Shown here in pieces: positions 14,150 through 26,268 of a stretch of 64,000 bases of DNA (position 1 is its first letter; each line of letters begins with the position of its first letter). A model generated the notes under the pieces. It saw only the letters and a list, made by a program, of their open reading frames with translations, made no database searches and was not told where the DNA came from. The stretch is taken from positions 19,371,839 through 19,435,838 of the forward strand of contig CM049316.1 in assembly GCA_026874595.1 (NCBI GenBank), given 5' to 3'. Made by a program: the position numbers and the translations under genes. Source of the DNA: Sipunculus nudus (taxonomy: Eukaryota > Annelida > Sipuncula > Golfingiida > Sipunculidae).

Positions 14150-14680
14150 ACAAAAAGATCACACAGAAATATTAATGAACAAAAGAAGGGTTGGTGGTGG
14201 AATATTATAGAAAAAAAAATTATACAGAAGAAAGGGTAAGAAAGGTACAATAAGATAAGATTTCCAGGAGAAAGAAAGAAATTAAGACATTAGGGGAAAA
14301 CAATTTATTTCATAGAATGTAGGGGAAAAAATAAAGACTAAAAGGATGACAGACCCATAGATTTTTAAAGAAAGACAATGTAAGACTAGGTGTTTGGAGA
14401 GAACAAGACAAGGAAAAAGCAAAAAAATTTAATAGGAATTAAGTGAGAAAAGAGCCTTGAATAACAGAAGACATTCTTCAAAACAACAACAAAAAGAGAA
14501 AGAAACACATAATTGATTTTTAAAAGAGGGAGAATACAGATGCTGGTTATTTTAGAGGAAGGACTGTAAACTAATATCAAGAAAAGAACAGGAAAGGAAG
14601 CCTACAGATGCAGAAAGAGAATCCAGGAGTTTTCAGGAGCAGAAATGTAAGGGGAAAACAGTATGGTGGTTTTCTACAGC
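14150..14680. repeat. Purine-rich low-complexity tract
   Basis: About 530 bases in which the plus strand is strongly A/G-biased, with repeated GAAAGAAA, AGGAAAAG and AAGAAAGG themes. On the FHOD transcribed strand this is a long pyrimidine-rich stretch inside intron 3. No ORF or terminal structure is seen. Confidence 0.5.
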
Positions 14681-15075
14681 TGGGCTATCCATCAGAATAC
14701 AAAACATTTCTGCTCTCATTTACATAACATCTACTAGTACAAACTGATACAAGAATACCAATCACAACAACAATATATCATGGGAAAGACTCTCCTTTTA
14801 ATAACAGTGTTTCATAAGAATAACTGTGTGACCTTCCCTTACAAAACCAAGCCTATCATCATGACATTTGATCACACTAGTTCTGAGTGTGTACCAAAAC
14901 AATGCAGATGCACTTTGGAAAGTCAAGGCACAGCTGATATCCAATTTAACAGATGTACTCTTTAGTGCCCATGCCCTTGCTTTACACTATTTTTAACACA
15001 CAAGTGAGCTGATCTATGACCCAAGCAGTGACACCTTTGTCTTGATTGATAAGTGTCTTCATTTTAACACAGTTG

Positions 15076-15079
15076 CTTT
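15076..15079 (+). repeat. Target-site duplication, left (CTTT)
   Basis: CTTT lies directly before the 5' LTR and again directly after the 3' LTR (18174-18177). A 4-bp duplication is usual for Ty3/gypsy-type integration. It fixes the element ends at TATTACC and GGTGATA. Confidence 0.75.
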
Positions 15080-15841
15080 TATTACCAAGTAATAAAATAC
15101 TGAAAATAAGATTTTAGATAACAAGAACCAAAATGTCAACTTTAGGATAAAGCCATCAGTAATCCTTACTTAGTTTATTGATACAACTATAATTATTGTT
15201 TTAGTTAAAGTTTATTATTACAAATATGTTATTACTTCATTCACACATTTCAAATGGCCAGTTCAATACCATATAGCAAGTCAGGTATTTCACAGATTTA
15301 TCATCATAACATTTATTATTGCAATTATGTATTATTATGTGTCTGTATTCTTTTCATGGCTGAATGTACACAAATGTTCATGTAAGAGTTAATTAGTGAG
15401 AGTGTAAAGGTAGTCTCTCAAGGGTTAATGAATTGTCTTTGACACTTAGCACATCAAGATTAGCAAACTGACAAGAGGAATAATCATCAAGGTATACTTT
15501 ACCAAAGAGTGAGAAATATTCATTTATTTGTATTGTCTTTACCTTCTATATATATGAGTCACCTAGGACAGGGACAGGCAGTTAAAGTTAAGGTTAAAGT
15601 TAAAAGTTACAGTTTGGAGTAAGCATTTAGATATAGAAGAAATTTTACATAGCTAGGATTATTACCAGCAAGTGAAGTCATCATCATTAATTTAGTCACA
15701 AGAAGAATAACAGAAACTTTGTACATGAAGAAAAATGAATAAACCATTGTTACATCATCATCAACAAGTCTGCAGCTCCTGGATCTCCCAAACAACAACA
15801 ATATTTACCGACCAACAAACATAAAATTCCAACCGGTGATA
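15080..15841 (+). repeat. 5' LTR
   Basis: A 762-base LTR with tips TATTACC and GGTGATA, a 7-bp near-inverted repeat in place of the common TG/CA. A TATATATAT box is at 15547-15555, overlapped by an AP-1-type TGAGTCA at 15555-15561, and an AATAAA is at 15738-15743. This order suggests U3 to about 15580, R to about 15760, then U5. Confidence 0.88.
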
Positions 15842-15858
15842 AGTGGTGGAGAACAAGG
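15842..15858 (+). promoter_or_regulatory. Putative tRNA primer-binding site
   Basis: After two spacer bases (AG) comes TGGTGGAGAACAAGG, at the position and with the TGG start expected of a PBS complementary to a tRNA 3' CCA end. It partly resembles a tRNA-Leu type PBS, but the donor tRNA cannot be assigned by eye. Confidence 0.55.
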
Positions 15859-15992
15859 TTTGTACTGGATTCTGTTCCAGTGCACTTTCCCGGAACTGTC
15901 ACAAGCCAAGTGAGTCAGAGATTAGCAAAACTGAAATTCCCCAGAAAAAGGAAAACCAACAAAAAGGTATGAACTTTTAAATTTGCTTAATA

Positions 15993-16955
15993 ATGGCCTC
16001 TGTCAGACCAGGGCCATGGTGGACATATCAAAAAAGAAACAACACATGCATTCGTTGTGGACTGTACCATAAATATGGCCAATGTAAAGCAATAGGTTCA
16101 AGGTGTAACCACTGCAAACATTTTGGACATTTTGCAAGGAAATGTTTTTTCAAAAGACAATACTTTCCTAAATGGTATCGTGAACCATCCGGTTTTTCTG
16201 AACAAAGAAAGAATTGTAATGCTGGGACATCTCCAGATTCAAGGATTAAACTTCGAAACAAAAGGTACAAATCCCATAAGCAGAGGGCAAGGGACAGAAC
16301 ACAAATGGACCTCTTCCACAGGCATAAACAGAAAAACGTAAATGTGCCTCATGGAAAGTCCAGTGTGACAGTACCTGCTGCAAAGATTTTTAAATCTACT
16401 GGAGTCAATACAGACACAGAAGCATCAAATCAGAGCAATGTCCCAAAACCAGAATTCAGTCCGGAAACTATACTACTAAAAATACAAGAATTATGTGATC
16501 AGGTTGAAAATTTAAAATGTGAAAATGTCCATTTTAATAACACAATTGAGAACCATAACAAGAAATTAGACAAACTGGTAGAATATGCTGAATACATGGA
16601 AGAGCGGGTGAAACAAGATGAAAAAGTCATGCAGGACCATCTGGATACTATTCAAGATTACAAACAACTGGTATTTTTGAAAAAGAGATTCCAAGAAAAC
16701 AAGGTAATAGCAAAAACATCCTTGATCAAACAAATGGACCATCAAATTAAGGAACTCAAAGAAATGTGTAGTGATCTGCAAAACAACATTCGCAAAGAAC
16801 AAGAAACCCACAAAGAACAAGAAACATCAAAGCAAATCTCAACAGAAGTGAAGAATATTACCCCAGTGCTTGAAGACCAAACACCACGAGTTACAAAAAA
16901 GGTCACAGAGGACGGTGAAATATATTATGTAATTAACAAAATGTTTAATTGGTGA
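15993..16955 (+). CDS. Gag-like zinc-knuckle and coiled-coil protein of the LTR element
   Basis: A 320-residue ORF starting ATGG at 15993 and ending TGA. Near residues 18-50 lie two tandem zinc knuckles, CIRCGLYHKYGQC (CX2CX3HX4C) and CNHCKHFGHFARKC (CX2CX4HX4C), the pair typical of nucleocapsid parts of metazoan Ty3/gypsy Gag. A basic linker follows (residues about 50-125), then a long Glu/Lys-rich heptad-like coiled coil (about 165-285) and a short tail. No capsid-like domain precedes the knuckles and no protease or polymerase follows, so the order is reversed relative to a normal Gag (knuckles first, helical part after). The likely role is RNA binding and self-association. A very short upstream ORF (ATGAACTTTTAA, 15969) sits in the leader. 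Recognised by motif only; the coiled coil is judged by eye. Confidence 0.8.
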   Translation: MASVRPGPWWTYQKRNNTCIRCGLYHKYGQCKAIGSRCNHCKHFGHFARKCFFKRQYFPKWYREPSGFSEQRKNCNAGTSPDSRIKLRNKRYKSHKQRARDRTQMDLFHRHKQKNVNVPHGKSSVTVPAAKIFKSTGVNTDTEASNQSNVPKPEFSPETILLKIQELCDQVENLKCENVHFNNTIENHNKKLDKLVEYAEYMEERVKQDEKVMQDHLDTIQDYKQLVFLKKRFQENKVIAKTSLIKQMDHQIKELKEMCSDLQNNIRKEQETHKEQETSKQISTEVKNITPVLEDQTPRVTKKVTEDGEIYYVINKMFNW

Positions 16956-17397
16956 AAACATTCTTATTCTAACTGAATTCATTTTTTATTCAAATATTTC
17001 AGATTGTTAATTATATCTCATTCAGTTTAATTCATATATGATTCTCATATATAATGTTATTGCAAAATGTTTGCATTATATTCATGAATATCTGGACACT
17101 AAGATTTATTTTACAGTATTCTGTTTCATTTTATTTTTTCATGTTGTGGAACCAATGACAATTCACCTTTAATGTGTATGATTTGTAATTTCTTTTTTAA
17201 TTATAGTTATTATGTAAGATCTATGTTAATATGTATATGCATGATTAGGACAAAGGTCTTTACTGAAATTAATGTATTATATCAATGAAAATTGGCATAA
17301 CCATTTGATAAGGTTAGGTAGGTATATCAGGTATGATGAATTATATCTAATTTATATATTTGACAATATATATTGACTCAGGAGAGTCAATTTTACT

Positions 17398-17406
17398 AAG
17401 GAAGGG
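17398..17406 (+). promoter_or_regulatory. Polypurine tract
   Basis: AAGGAAGGG a few bases before the 3' LTR start (TATTACC at 17411). The position fits the primer for plus-strand synthesis. Confidence 0.55.
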
Positions 17407-17410
17407 CAAC

Positions 17411-18173
17411 TATTACCAAGTAATAAAATACTGAAAATAAGATTTTAGATAACAAGAACCAAAATGTCAACTTTAGGATAAAGCCATCAGTAATCCTTAC
17501 TTAGTTTATTGATACAACTATAATTATTGTTTTAGTTAAAGTTTATTATTACAAATATGTTATTACTTCATTCACACATTTCAAATGGCCAGTTCAATAC
17601 CATATAGCAAGTCAGGTATTTCACAGATTTATCATCATAACATTTATTATTGCAATTATGTATTATTATGTGTCTGGAATCTTTTCATGGCTGAATGTAC
17701 ACAAATGTTCATGTAAGAGTTAATTAGTGAGAGTGTAAAGGTAGTCTCTCAAGGGTTAATGAATTGTCTTTGACACTTAGCACATCAAGATTAGCAAACT
17801 GACAAGAGGAATAATCATCAAGGTATACTTTACCTAAGAGTGAGAAATATTCATTTATTTGTATTGTCTTTACCTTCTATATATATGAGTCACCTAGGAC
17901 AGGGACAGGCAGTTAAAGTTAAGGTTAAAGTTAAAAGTTACAGTTTGGAGTAAGCATTTAGATATAGAAGAAATTTTACATAGCTAGGATTATTACCAGC
18001 AAGTGAAGTCATCATCATTAATTTAGTCACAAGAAGAATAACAGAAACTTTGTACATGAAGAAAAATGAATAAACCATTGTTACATCATCATCAACAAGT
18101 CTGCAGCTCCTGGATCTCCCAAACAACAACAATATATCACCGACCAACAAACATAAAATTCCAACCGGTGATA
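17411..18173 (+). repeat. 3' LTR
   Basis: A 763-base copy of the 5' LTR. Differences seen: GTATTC/GGAATC (two substitutions), ACCAAAG/ACCTAAG, and ATATTTACC/ATATATCACC (one substitution plus one inserted base). TATA box and AATAAA (18069-18074) are kept. The right flank starts CTTT. Confidence 0.88.
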
Positions 18174-18177
18174 CTTT
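18174..18177 (+). repeat. Target-site duplication, right (CTTT)
   Basis: Matches the CTTT before the 5' LTR. Confidence 0.75.
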
Positions 18178-18429
18178 ACTTGGTGGCCTGTAAGTACACA
18201 CCAGTACACAGGTCTGTGTTGGCTAAGATACTTATATAAAAAGTAAATAAAGGGTAAGACTACTGCAAGATTGCCATAAAATGAGAAATTTTAATCACTT
18301 TACTGAAAGTGAAACAAGCATTGTGGGCATGTAGAATTAAAATAAAAACCTTCACAATCTGTGCTAATAATAATAATTTTTTTAAGTTACACATCAAATA
18401 CTTAGAATATCATACTAAACTAGAATGAG

Positions 18430-19345
18430 GTTTTTTTTGCGATATGTCTCCCTCCCTATGGGCCTCCCTGTTTCAAAACATTTCCAAGATTTTTCAAGAA
18501 TCATTTCACATATCAAATTTGATAAAAAAATATATATTGTATAGTTCAAAAGTAATAGTGTTAACAAAATATTTCTATTTCTGCTGTTTTGACCTCAAAG
18601 ATGAAAGTCAAGGTCACTGACTTTTAACATTTCTGAGATTTTTGTAGGAACATTTTGGAAGTTGCATTTCATAAAAATATACCAAGTGGTAAAAAAGTTA
18701 TGGTGTTCATAAATAATTTCTATGATTTGACCTTGAAGATCCAGTCCAAGGTCACCAGATTTCAAACTCGTCATTGAACTTGATGAAACAATTAGGGTTT
18801 CAAATGTGAAGAAAAAACATGTAATACTTCAAAAGTTATGGGGTTCACAAGAAATTTCTATTATGACCTATTTTAACTTAAGGATGAAGGTCACAGTCAC
18901 TGTATTTTTACCTTCTGAGATTTGGTAAGAATATTTCACAAGTTGCATTTCATGAAAATATACCAAGTGGTACAAAAGTTATAACCTTCACAAATAATTT
19001 CTGTTCCAGCTGATATGAACTTGAAGATCCAGTCCAAGGTCACCAGTTTTTAAACTCGTCATTGAACTTTGTTGAAACAACTAGTGTTTCAAATGTGAGG
19101 AATAAATATGCGATACTTCAAAAGTTATAGGGTTCACAGGAAATTTCTATTTTGGCCTTTTTGAATTTGATGATTAAGGTCAAGGTCACCGGTTTTGTAT
19201 CTAGTTTGAGATATTAATAGAAATAATTAAAATTTCAAATTTCATAAAAAAGTTTTGAGTTATTCAAAAGTTATTCCATTCACAAGAAATGATACAGATG
19301 ACGATGGACTACAGACCATGCAAACACTAAATGTGAGGGGAAACA
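18430..19345. repeat. Tandem repeat array D (about 290-base unit)
   Basis: About three diverged units. The phrase 'gaagatccagtccaaggtc' recurs at about 18733 and 19023, and 'ttcaaaagttatrgggttcac' recurs in step. Each unit carries an AAGGTCA-type phrase. The wording style matches other GACGGAC-linked dispersed repeats, but no terminal hairpins are clear. Non-coding. Confidence 0.5.
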
Positions 19346-22300
19346 TAATAATAAGAATAACATACACACCAAATAAATAGCTAGTCCCTACAATTAAGGA
19401 AAATGTATCAGGAATACTTATAGCATTACTTATTTGGACCAGGTTTACTTTAATTCACCTTATATAAGTGTATATACATGAACAATCTTATACACAGTTA
19501 TCAGGCCTGTATGGTCTTTGGTGGGGGATGAAATGCCAAATGTCAAGTGTCACATGACATTATGATTTGACACGTGATCAGGAAATGAGTTATTACAGGC
19601 CTGTCATGATAAATAAATCAGTCACTGTAACAGTGCTGATACAGGCAGCCTTAACATCATTTGGTATGTATTTACACCCAATACTGGAGACTGGAACCTT
19701 CTTAACTTTATCTATCTTGGATGAACTAACAGGAAACTGACTCTGACATAATTAGTAATATGCTAGTTAATGCAGAGGTTAAAATTTATGCAATTCTTGC
19801 AAATTTTCAAAACCATTTTTTGGTTAATATGAAATTCATAAGGCAGACAGAATAGCTGATCCAAGTCAGCTCCAAGAACCAACTGGATATAAAATTTCAT
19901 GTGGCTTTTTTTTCACATATAGTGCCACAGACTCAACCAAAACAGACAGAGGTTAATACATATTCTGACTGCAAATTCATTTGAACATTTAAAGGGACAT
20001 TATCAGGAGCAATATTATTCCTATTCTTTCACACTATCAGTTCAGTTTAGCTTTATACAAAAGTTTCCCAGCAAAACCATTCCAGCTCAGTCTAATTTCC
20101 TCGTATACGACTGTTTAACACCTTGTTACAGCCCTGTGTGTTGGTAAATACAGTCTGTTCACCATATCGAGGCCACGTGACCAGAGGTCCGATTACAAAG
20201 GGGAAACACAAGGTGTTTCAGCCAGCAGGAACATGTATAACATTTTTTTAGCCAAGTCAATCAGGGCACCTCTTGATTGGCACTGTTGTGGCTCTGCACA
20301 GCACACAGCTAGACGCACTGTGTTTATGTTGACACCTGCGATCGCGCCCGGTTCACTGCCTTCAACACTTGTTTACAGGAGAAAGCAAATGGTTTTAAGG
20401 CAATATTTTTGCAGGTACAGATTTATTTTAAAGGGAATAAGCTATTTCTCGTGTTAACTCAACATGCTTTACGGATGACTGGGCCCCTTTAACAAAGGCA
20501 TGGCAAGGTTACCAAGAGGGTGGTTCAAGCTTTGGTACTCAAAATCTCAGTCAGCGATGGCAGTCCATTGATAATTCATGGAGGTTAGCTGACACAGGGC
20601 TAATTAGAGAACCACCAGTACCTGTCAACAAAACTGATGCCATACATACCCCAAAAGGCATGTTCATGTTTTGAATAAATGACCATAAAATCATATACCA
20701 AAGCAAAATCCACAAATTTATATTCCATTGAGGGTGATTTTCATGAAACCACACAAATATATAAGGTTATGTACACAATGCACTGTGGAGATGGTAATCT
20801 TGTGGTTTCTTTGTTTATTTAACATCCAAGCAAGAATGAACAGGAAATTACAGTTGGTACACTCTAAAGAATGTTAACAGCAGTAGAAAATTGCTGCGCA
20901 GTATCAATGACTTAAATGAATGTCCCCTGCCAGGGTTCAGTGGGTACATGTCAACAGCTCCCCCTGGCATCAGGTAGAAGAGTATGCTTGATGTATACAA
21001 TAAGTCTCAAAGCCCTGCATTCACACTACACCAGTCCCAATTACCTGACTCTACCATAAAATAAGATTTACCTGCAGAATTTCACAGCTGGGGATAAATA
21101 TATTTATGACAGGGTAGGGAACAAGTCTACGTCCTCGCACATAGTTTTCAGGCTGGGCGCAGAGTGGTCATGCAAAGGCCTGCTCACTGGCCCTAAGCCC
21201 CATAAACCATTACACAATGTGTTACCTGACATCACTATGGTGAGAAGGTTCTGTTCTGAATATTTAATATAATTCTTTTTTTTCCTGACTGTTGTTCCCT
21301 TTGGACCAGAAACTGAAACTGATTTGACAATCCAAGTTTAACAATTCTAAACTAAAATAAAGAAAGCCCACAGCCATCAATACAGGTAGCTTCTAATACT
21401 AGGTCTTCTGCAAAAACTAACCAAAACTGGAGCTGGTATAACAAATACAACCAGTTATAAATTAGAGTGCATTCAGGAAAGTGCACACCTCCCCCAGGGC
21501 TTATGTATAAACCCCTTTATTGTGGAGTTGAACCAAAATTATTTTGGACCTTCCCTATAGCCTTTGTCCTACCCCTCAGACAAACCAATGAACCAACAGA
21601 CACAAGTGAAAACATAACCTCCTATGTGGAAGTAATAATAATCATAAAGCCAAGATGAAGAGCCTCAGCTCACATAAAAGAGCACTCCTCATAATGTTAA
21701 GAAGATAAAACACCATTTTGAAGAGCAACCCACCCCAACCCCTCCCATAAAGCCTAAATGTGCCCAACATTGTAAAATTGTAGACTTGGGTAGCTGACCA
21801 TATATCCCAATAATCTGTCACTGAGTACTGTCAAATTTGAATCATGCATCAGTAAATCTCCTTTGAACAAGAATATATGGTTGATATGATCATTTAAAAC
21901 ATACAGGAAGGGCTACTTTGGACTGTGGCATGCAAGGAATCACAAAATCTAGAAAGGGATGTGTTTATAAGAGCAGGGGTGTTTATTAAGTGAATTACAG
22001 TAATCAAGATAACAATCACAAAACCAAGCAGTGCAACACAGAACTGCCATAAGAACACAGATATTGTCCTTTAATGATCCTATCATCTGGCCAAAGAGCT
22101 CTAGGGTCCTCCCATAGCAAACATCACTGACTCAGTTTTTGTCCCATAAAGTACAATGTTCACAAAAGGTGGGTGGCTGCTAACAATACAGATTTCCATT
22201 ATATCATGAATTGAAATTCTATCTATGACTCGGATCTGGATCACTTTGGAATGACTATATACAGGAAACTGCTGAATATAAATGTAAACAAGCATGCCAG

Positions 22301-24067
22301 GTAATACCTTTAGCACTTTCATCTGTGGTGACACGTTATTAATGCCAGTCTAATCCCCGAGAACGACCTTGATCATACATGGGATAGGCTGGTGTGGTGT
22401 GGGTGAACCACTCTTTGACATTAACATGAAGGCCAGAACCTCATTGAATATGTCAGCATAGAACTCACGATTCTCACCACATGTAAACAATCCTTCAATA
22501 ACAGCCTACAATAAACACAGCCCACCTTCCACAAGGAAGTGCTTTCTGTTTTCCAAATAAACAAATGGGAGACTTCAACAGAATTAAAATACCTCTCATG
22601 GAACCCATGAAATGCTATGTAAAAGCAATGTAGAAATATAATTCATGATGGTAATTGCACAAATATTTCTGTATTTCACATTTTGTAATACTCTTTGGTC
22701 TATATTTTCCTTGTACATTACATGTATAATTTCTAAATATCTTATTATTTGTTGGATAAATCAGCCCTCAATTCTACATCTGGGCTACTGCCAACAAACA
22801 TGTTGTACCCTGATCAGGAGAATGAATGAGATTATACCGCGATAAACATGCCATACCTTAATTCAGATTCATAATTTAAAGTGATTAACACATTATTACA
22901 TGCTATAAGTGGTCAGGTCCGTCACAACAAATAATTACTTCACCATGATAACAAAGGCATGTATGTACTGGTAACTGTATTAAACCTGTTGTTGTCCCAG
23001 TGACCTGCCGTCTTATCATAACATGTTAATTGTTATCTAGCACACGGGGACTAGTGGAAGATATACTTTACTAAAGATCAGGGTCTAATTTAATTACACA
23101 CCATAAAAATTATGTGTTTCCAAATTTGTAGTTATCACATGTGACTACATAGTATATAGTCATTTTTTATGGAATAATTTTCTATTATAATAAATAACAA
23201 ATTATACCAATAAGGTTATGTATGGACCTAGAGTCTATAATAAATTATTATTACTATCATTAAAGTAACTGGTTTGCATTGTTCAATGAATGTCCATATA
23301 TCCCACAAAAGTTCTCCATAACAAAGACATATGAAACCTTAAAAATTACCTTGTAACTAGGTAGAATATATATGATTTCAAATGGAAAACAACTCAAAAT
23401 TCTTGTTTAGTATTTTCCATTTAATCTGTGAAAGTTTTATAAATTCTTAATACTGCCCCAGATATTATTCCGCCCTGTTAAATCTAATTTTGAAATATTC
23501 TGCATACAGATTTATTTAATTTAGTTGAATTTTAATTGAATTATTTGAATTTCATGCTAATTAACCAGTCTTGGGAATCCTTTAATATTTCAATCTAAGA
23601 ATGAAAATCATATATTTTAAAACATGACACTAAATTGACTGATTAATGTCACAATAATAACAGTGAAATATGTCATGATAGAATACAATTATATGTGCAT
23701 AAAAAATGATAATACATTATATCTGATATGCCCTTCCTTTGAAAAACATATATTTTGAATTTATTGTATTTCTTTGGGTTGTGTGAATGCAATTTATTTT
23801 TAGCAACCTGTATGATTAATATTAGGTCAGGTTCTTCCAGAACTTTTCCTACATATCATAAATGATTTTCATACATACTTTGAACTCCTACTGTTTGGTG
23901 CCCCACGTACCAATACCCTGAGGGCAGAGGGATGTTACATTATCATCTACAAACTAACCTGATTTTGTTATGTGGTTTTAATGGTGCACTGTCATGCCAT
24001 CTGTGTTTCACTAGGGGTTCAGGTATGTGACTAATGGGGTTAGTTTGTATGAAAACACAGCACTTAC

Positions 24068-24126
24068 CTATACAGGCATGGACCCTGACCGACAGTTGTG
24101 TTCTCAGGATAAATGCATTCTTCTTT
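24068..24126 (-). CDS. FHOD: FHOD formin, exon 3
   Basis: A 59-nt exon. The reverse strand shows acceptor TCATTACAG and donor GTAAGT. The first base completes the Ser codon begun in exon 2 (TC+A), 19 codons follow including FILRTQLSVRVHACI, and the last base G starts a Glu codon finished by exon 4. ILRTQLSVRV is a signature of FHOD1/FHOD3 just after the GBD and is not found in other formin classes that I know of. It gives residues 96-116 of the assembled protein. The exon is isolated by introns of 18.1 and 22.6 kb. Phase agreement on both sides is strong support. Confidence 0.95.
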
Positions 24127-26268
24127 CTGTAATGACAAAATATATATACATTTTAGTAACTATCTTATACATGAATAACACAAAATACATTATATGTAAA
24201 TCAAGGCTTTCAGGAATGTGGGAAGATGTGTCAGAGACAGGAATGCATCTCTATCAGCCCCAAAGTGTCTAAGCAAAAGTGACATTTCTGGCTGCAAACA
24301 GTAGTATCAAATGTTTAAAGTGGCCTTCCAATACAGTAAGTTGCTGACCAGTGCTGATTTACTTAAACCATTCTTCCTCACTGGTCTACAATCAGACCAT
24401 ATGCATTTCTCACAGATACAAATATTTTCATGTAAAGCAAACTGAGCTTTATATTGTGTTTTACTTGGTAATATGAAATGTAAAGTATGAAAATAAAATA
24501 TTTAGTTTTTATGGAACCCTGAAGAAATAGCTACAGACCCTTGGAAGGCTCCAAAGTCCTATAGGACCCTATGACTGCGATTCCCAGAGACAGAGATAGA
24601 GAGAAGGAGAGAGAGAGGAACCTCCCAATTATGGATCCTGATGGGACCTGGGTGTTTGCCCCTAAAGAGATGTGCACACATGATAGGGGGGGGACGGTCA
24701 GCTAGGTCTAATTTTCTTAATTGGGACGATTTCAAGTATCAATAATAATATGGTGCCCTAAGCAAATGAAGGTTCCAATAAAAGTACTGTACTGCATTCT
24801 GTTATGTATGCTGTACCATAGTACTATATACAACACAAGTTTTTATAAGATGAGGATCTATTGCAAGTTGAACATTTTGGTACAAATTTATAATAGCATT
24901 TTAGAGCGGTTTTATAGGCACTTAATAGTGCAATCTGAGACTGCACAGATACTTGATCAGTATCTGTACGTTTCATATATCAATGAAAAGTTGAACACTC
25001 ATCTAAGCTAAATGCAGATATAGAAGCACACACACACAAAGACCAATATAATTAGTACATACAAATATTTATGTTCAAAATGAATATGAACTCAAGCCAA
25101 ATGATCAATAACTCAAGTAGCTGATATATAACTATATAATATAACATGTATTAATTACGCTAGAAATTTTTAAATCTGAGCTGAAATGAAAGGATATATT
25201 GTGTGTACCAATCCTTGTGTATTTGAAAGCTGCATAATTCAAGGACTTGGTATAGCTAGGAGATCCCTCACTGGCTACCATAATCACATAAACCTTCAAA
25301 CACTGATAGAGAATGCATGGTGTCCTCAAGAATCAGCTAATATGAACTGTACATACATGACAACAAAATCCTTTAAGTGTGACGGAATAATGAGTATTTC
25401 TGACCACAGATCACCAGCCCCTTATGGACACAAGGATTAACGTCAGAAGGGGTTAACCATCCTGCAAGGACAGGACAAACATGTTTATATATATAAATAT
25501 GACATAAATCATATGATATGGACAGGTCAGATCCGCTGAGACAGCCATTACTGGATAGATAGTGGTTTATCAATACAGGTAGTTTAAATATGCTTGCCGT
25601 GACCACAGAAGGCATGCAAGTCTATCTTTACATAACCTAGTCAAATAATGCACCCAGGACACAGAGTGGAAGGTTATGGACGGTGTGGCAGGCACCACAT
25701 GCTGGTTGATTATAACAGAGCCCCATTTGCCCCTGGAGAATCCTAAATGAAATATGTACGCCCTGGTAAACTTGCATTCAAATCCAGCCCCCTTCTAAGG
25801 GATTCGCTTGGCCGGCACCTGTAAACATGTGTACACGGAGCACTTTGGGGTTGGTACACTTAAGAAGGTGGCCAAATGGTCCTTCGCCAAGACCCAATAG
25901 ATGCATTGTGGTACCATCATCGACTCACCTCGAAAAATGATTAACTACTTCACATGGCATATTAAATATTAAATTGACCCTTCAGGTAATAGTACACGAG
26001 AATAAACAGAGTGATGGTTGGTATTCGAAATGTGCATCTATATGATGATCTAACCACAGATACATTTCTAAAACTGCTTATATAAACAAGTGACCCATGG
26101 GTCATGACGCTCAGCTGACTGGGAAGAGATTCGCAAAAGGAAATTTTATCATCAGAATGGTAGTATATACCCATTCAACTGAAGCATCAAACAGATTAAC
26201 CAACAGGCCAAGATTTAGTCTGTATTTAAATATCTCAAAAATAGAGAAAAATGTGTAAATTTTTAAAA

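Larger units (their letters stand above)
15080..18173 (+). mobile_element. Non-autonomous LTR retrotransposon, gag-like only
   Basis: A complete 3094-base element: 5' LTR (15080-15841), 1569-base interior, 3' LTR (17411-18173), flanked by CTTT. A primer-binding-site-like TGGTGGAGAACAAGG begins two bases after the 5' LTR, and a purine tract AAGGAAGGG sits just before the 3' LTR. The interior holds one 320-codon ORF with two zinc knuckles and no protease, reverse transcriptase, RNase H or integrase. It resembles the terminal-repeat-with-GAG idea described in plants and would need a partner element for reverse transcription. It lies antisense in FHOD intron 3. The LTRs differ at four substitutions and one indel by eye, so insertion was recent. 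Confidence 0.88.
1462..24067 (-). other. FHOD intron 3 (22.6 kb)
   Basis: Sequence between FHOD exons 3 and 4. It holds Helitron-like copies A1 and A2, hairpin element F, element G, a purine-rich tract, the complete LTR retrotransposon and tandem repeat D, all listed separately. The remaining unique stretches (1462-3030, 4483-5814, 6401-7678, 9679-11720, 12070-14150, 19346-24067) are AT-rich. I see no supportable gene, tRNA or conserved exon in them. Short ORFs there have no family resemblance or paired splice sites. Confidence 0.75.

Noticed and set aside
15607-15801. 64-codon minus-strand ORF repeated at 17938-18201
   Set aside because: It lies in the LTR on the opposite strand and recurs only because the LTRs are duplicates.
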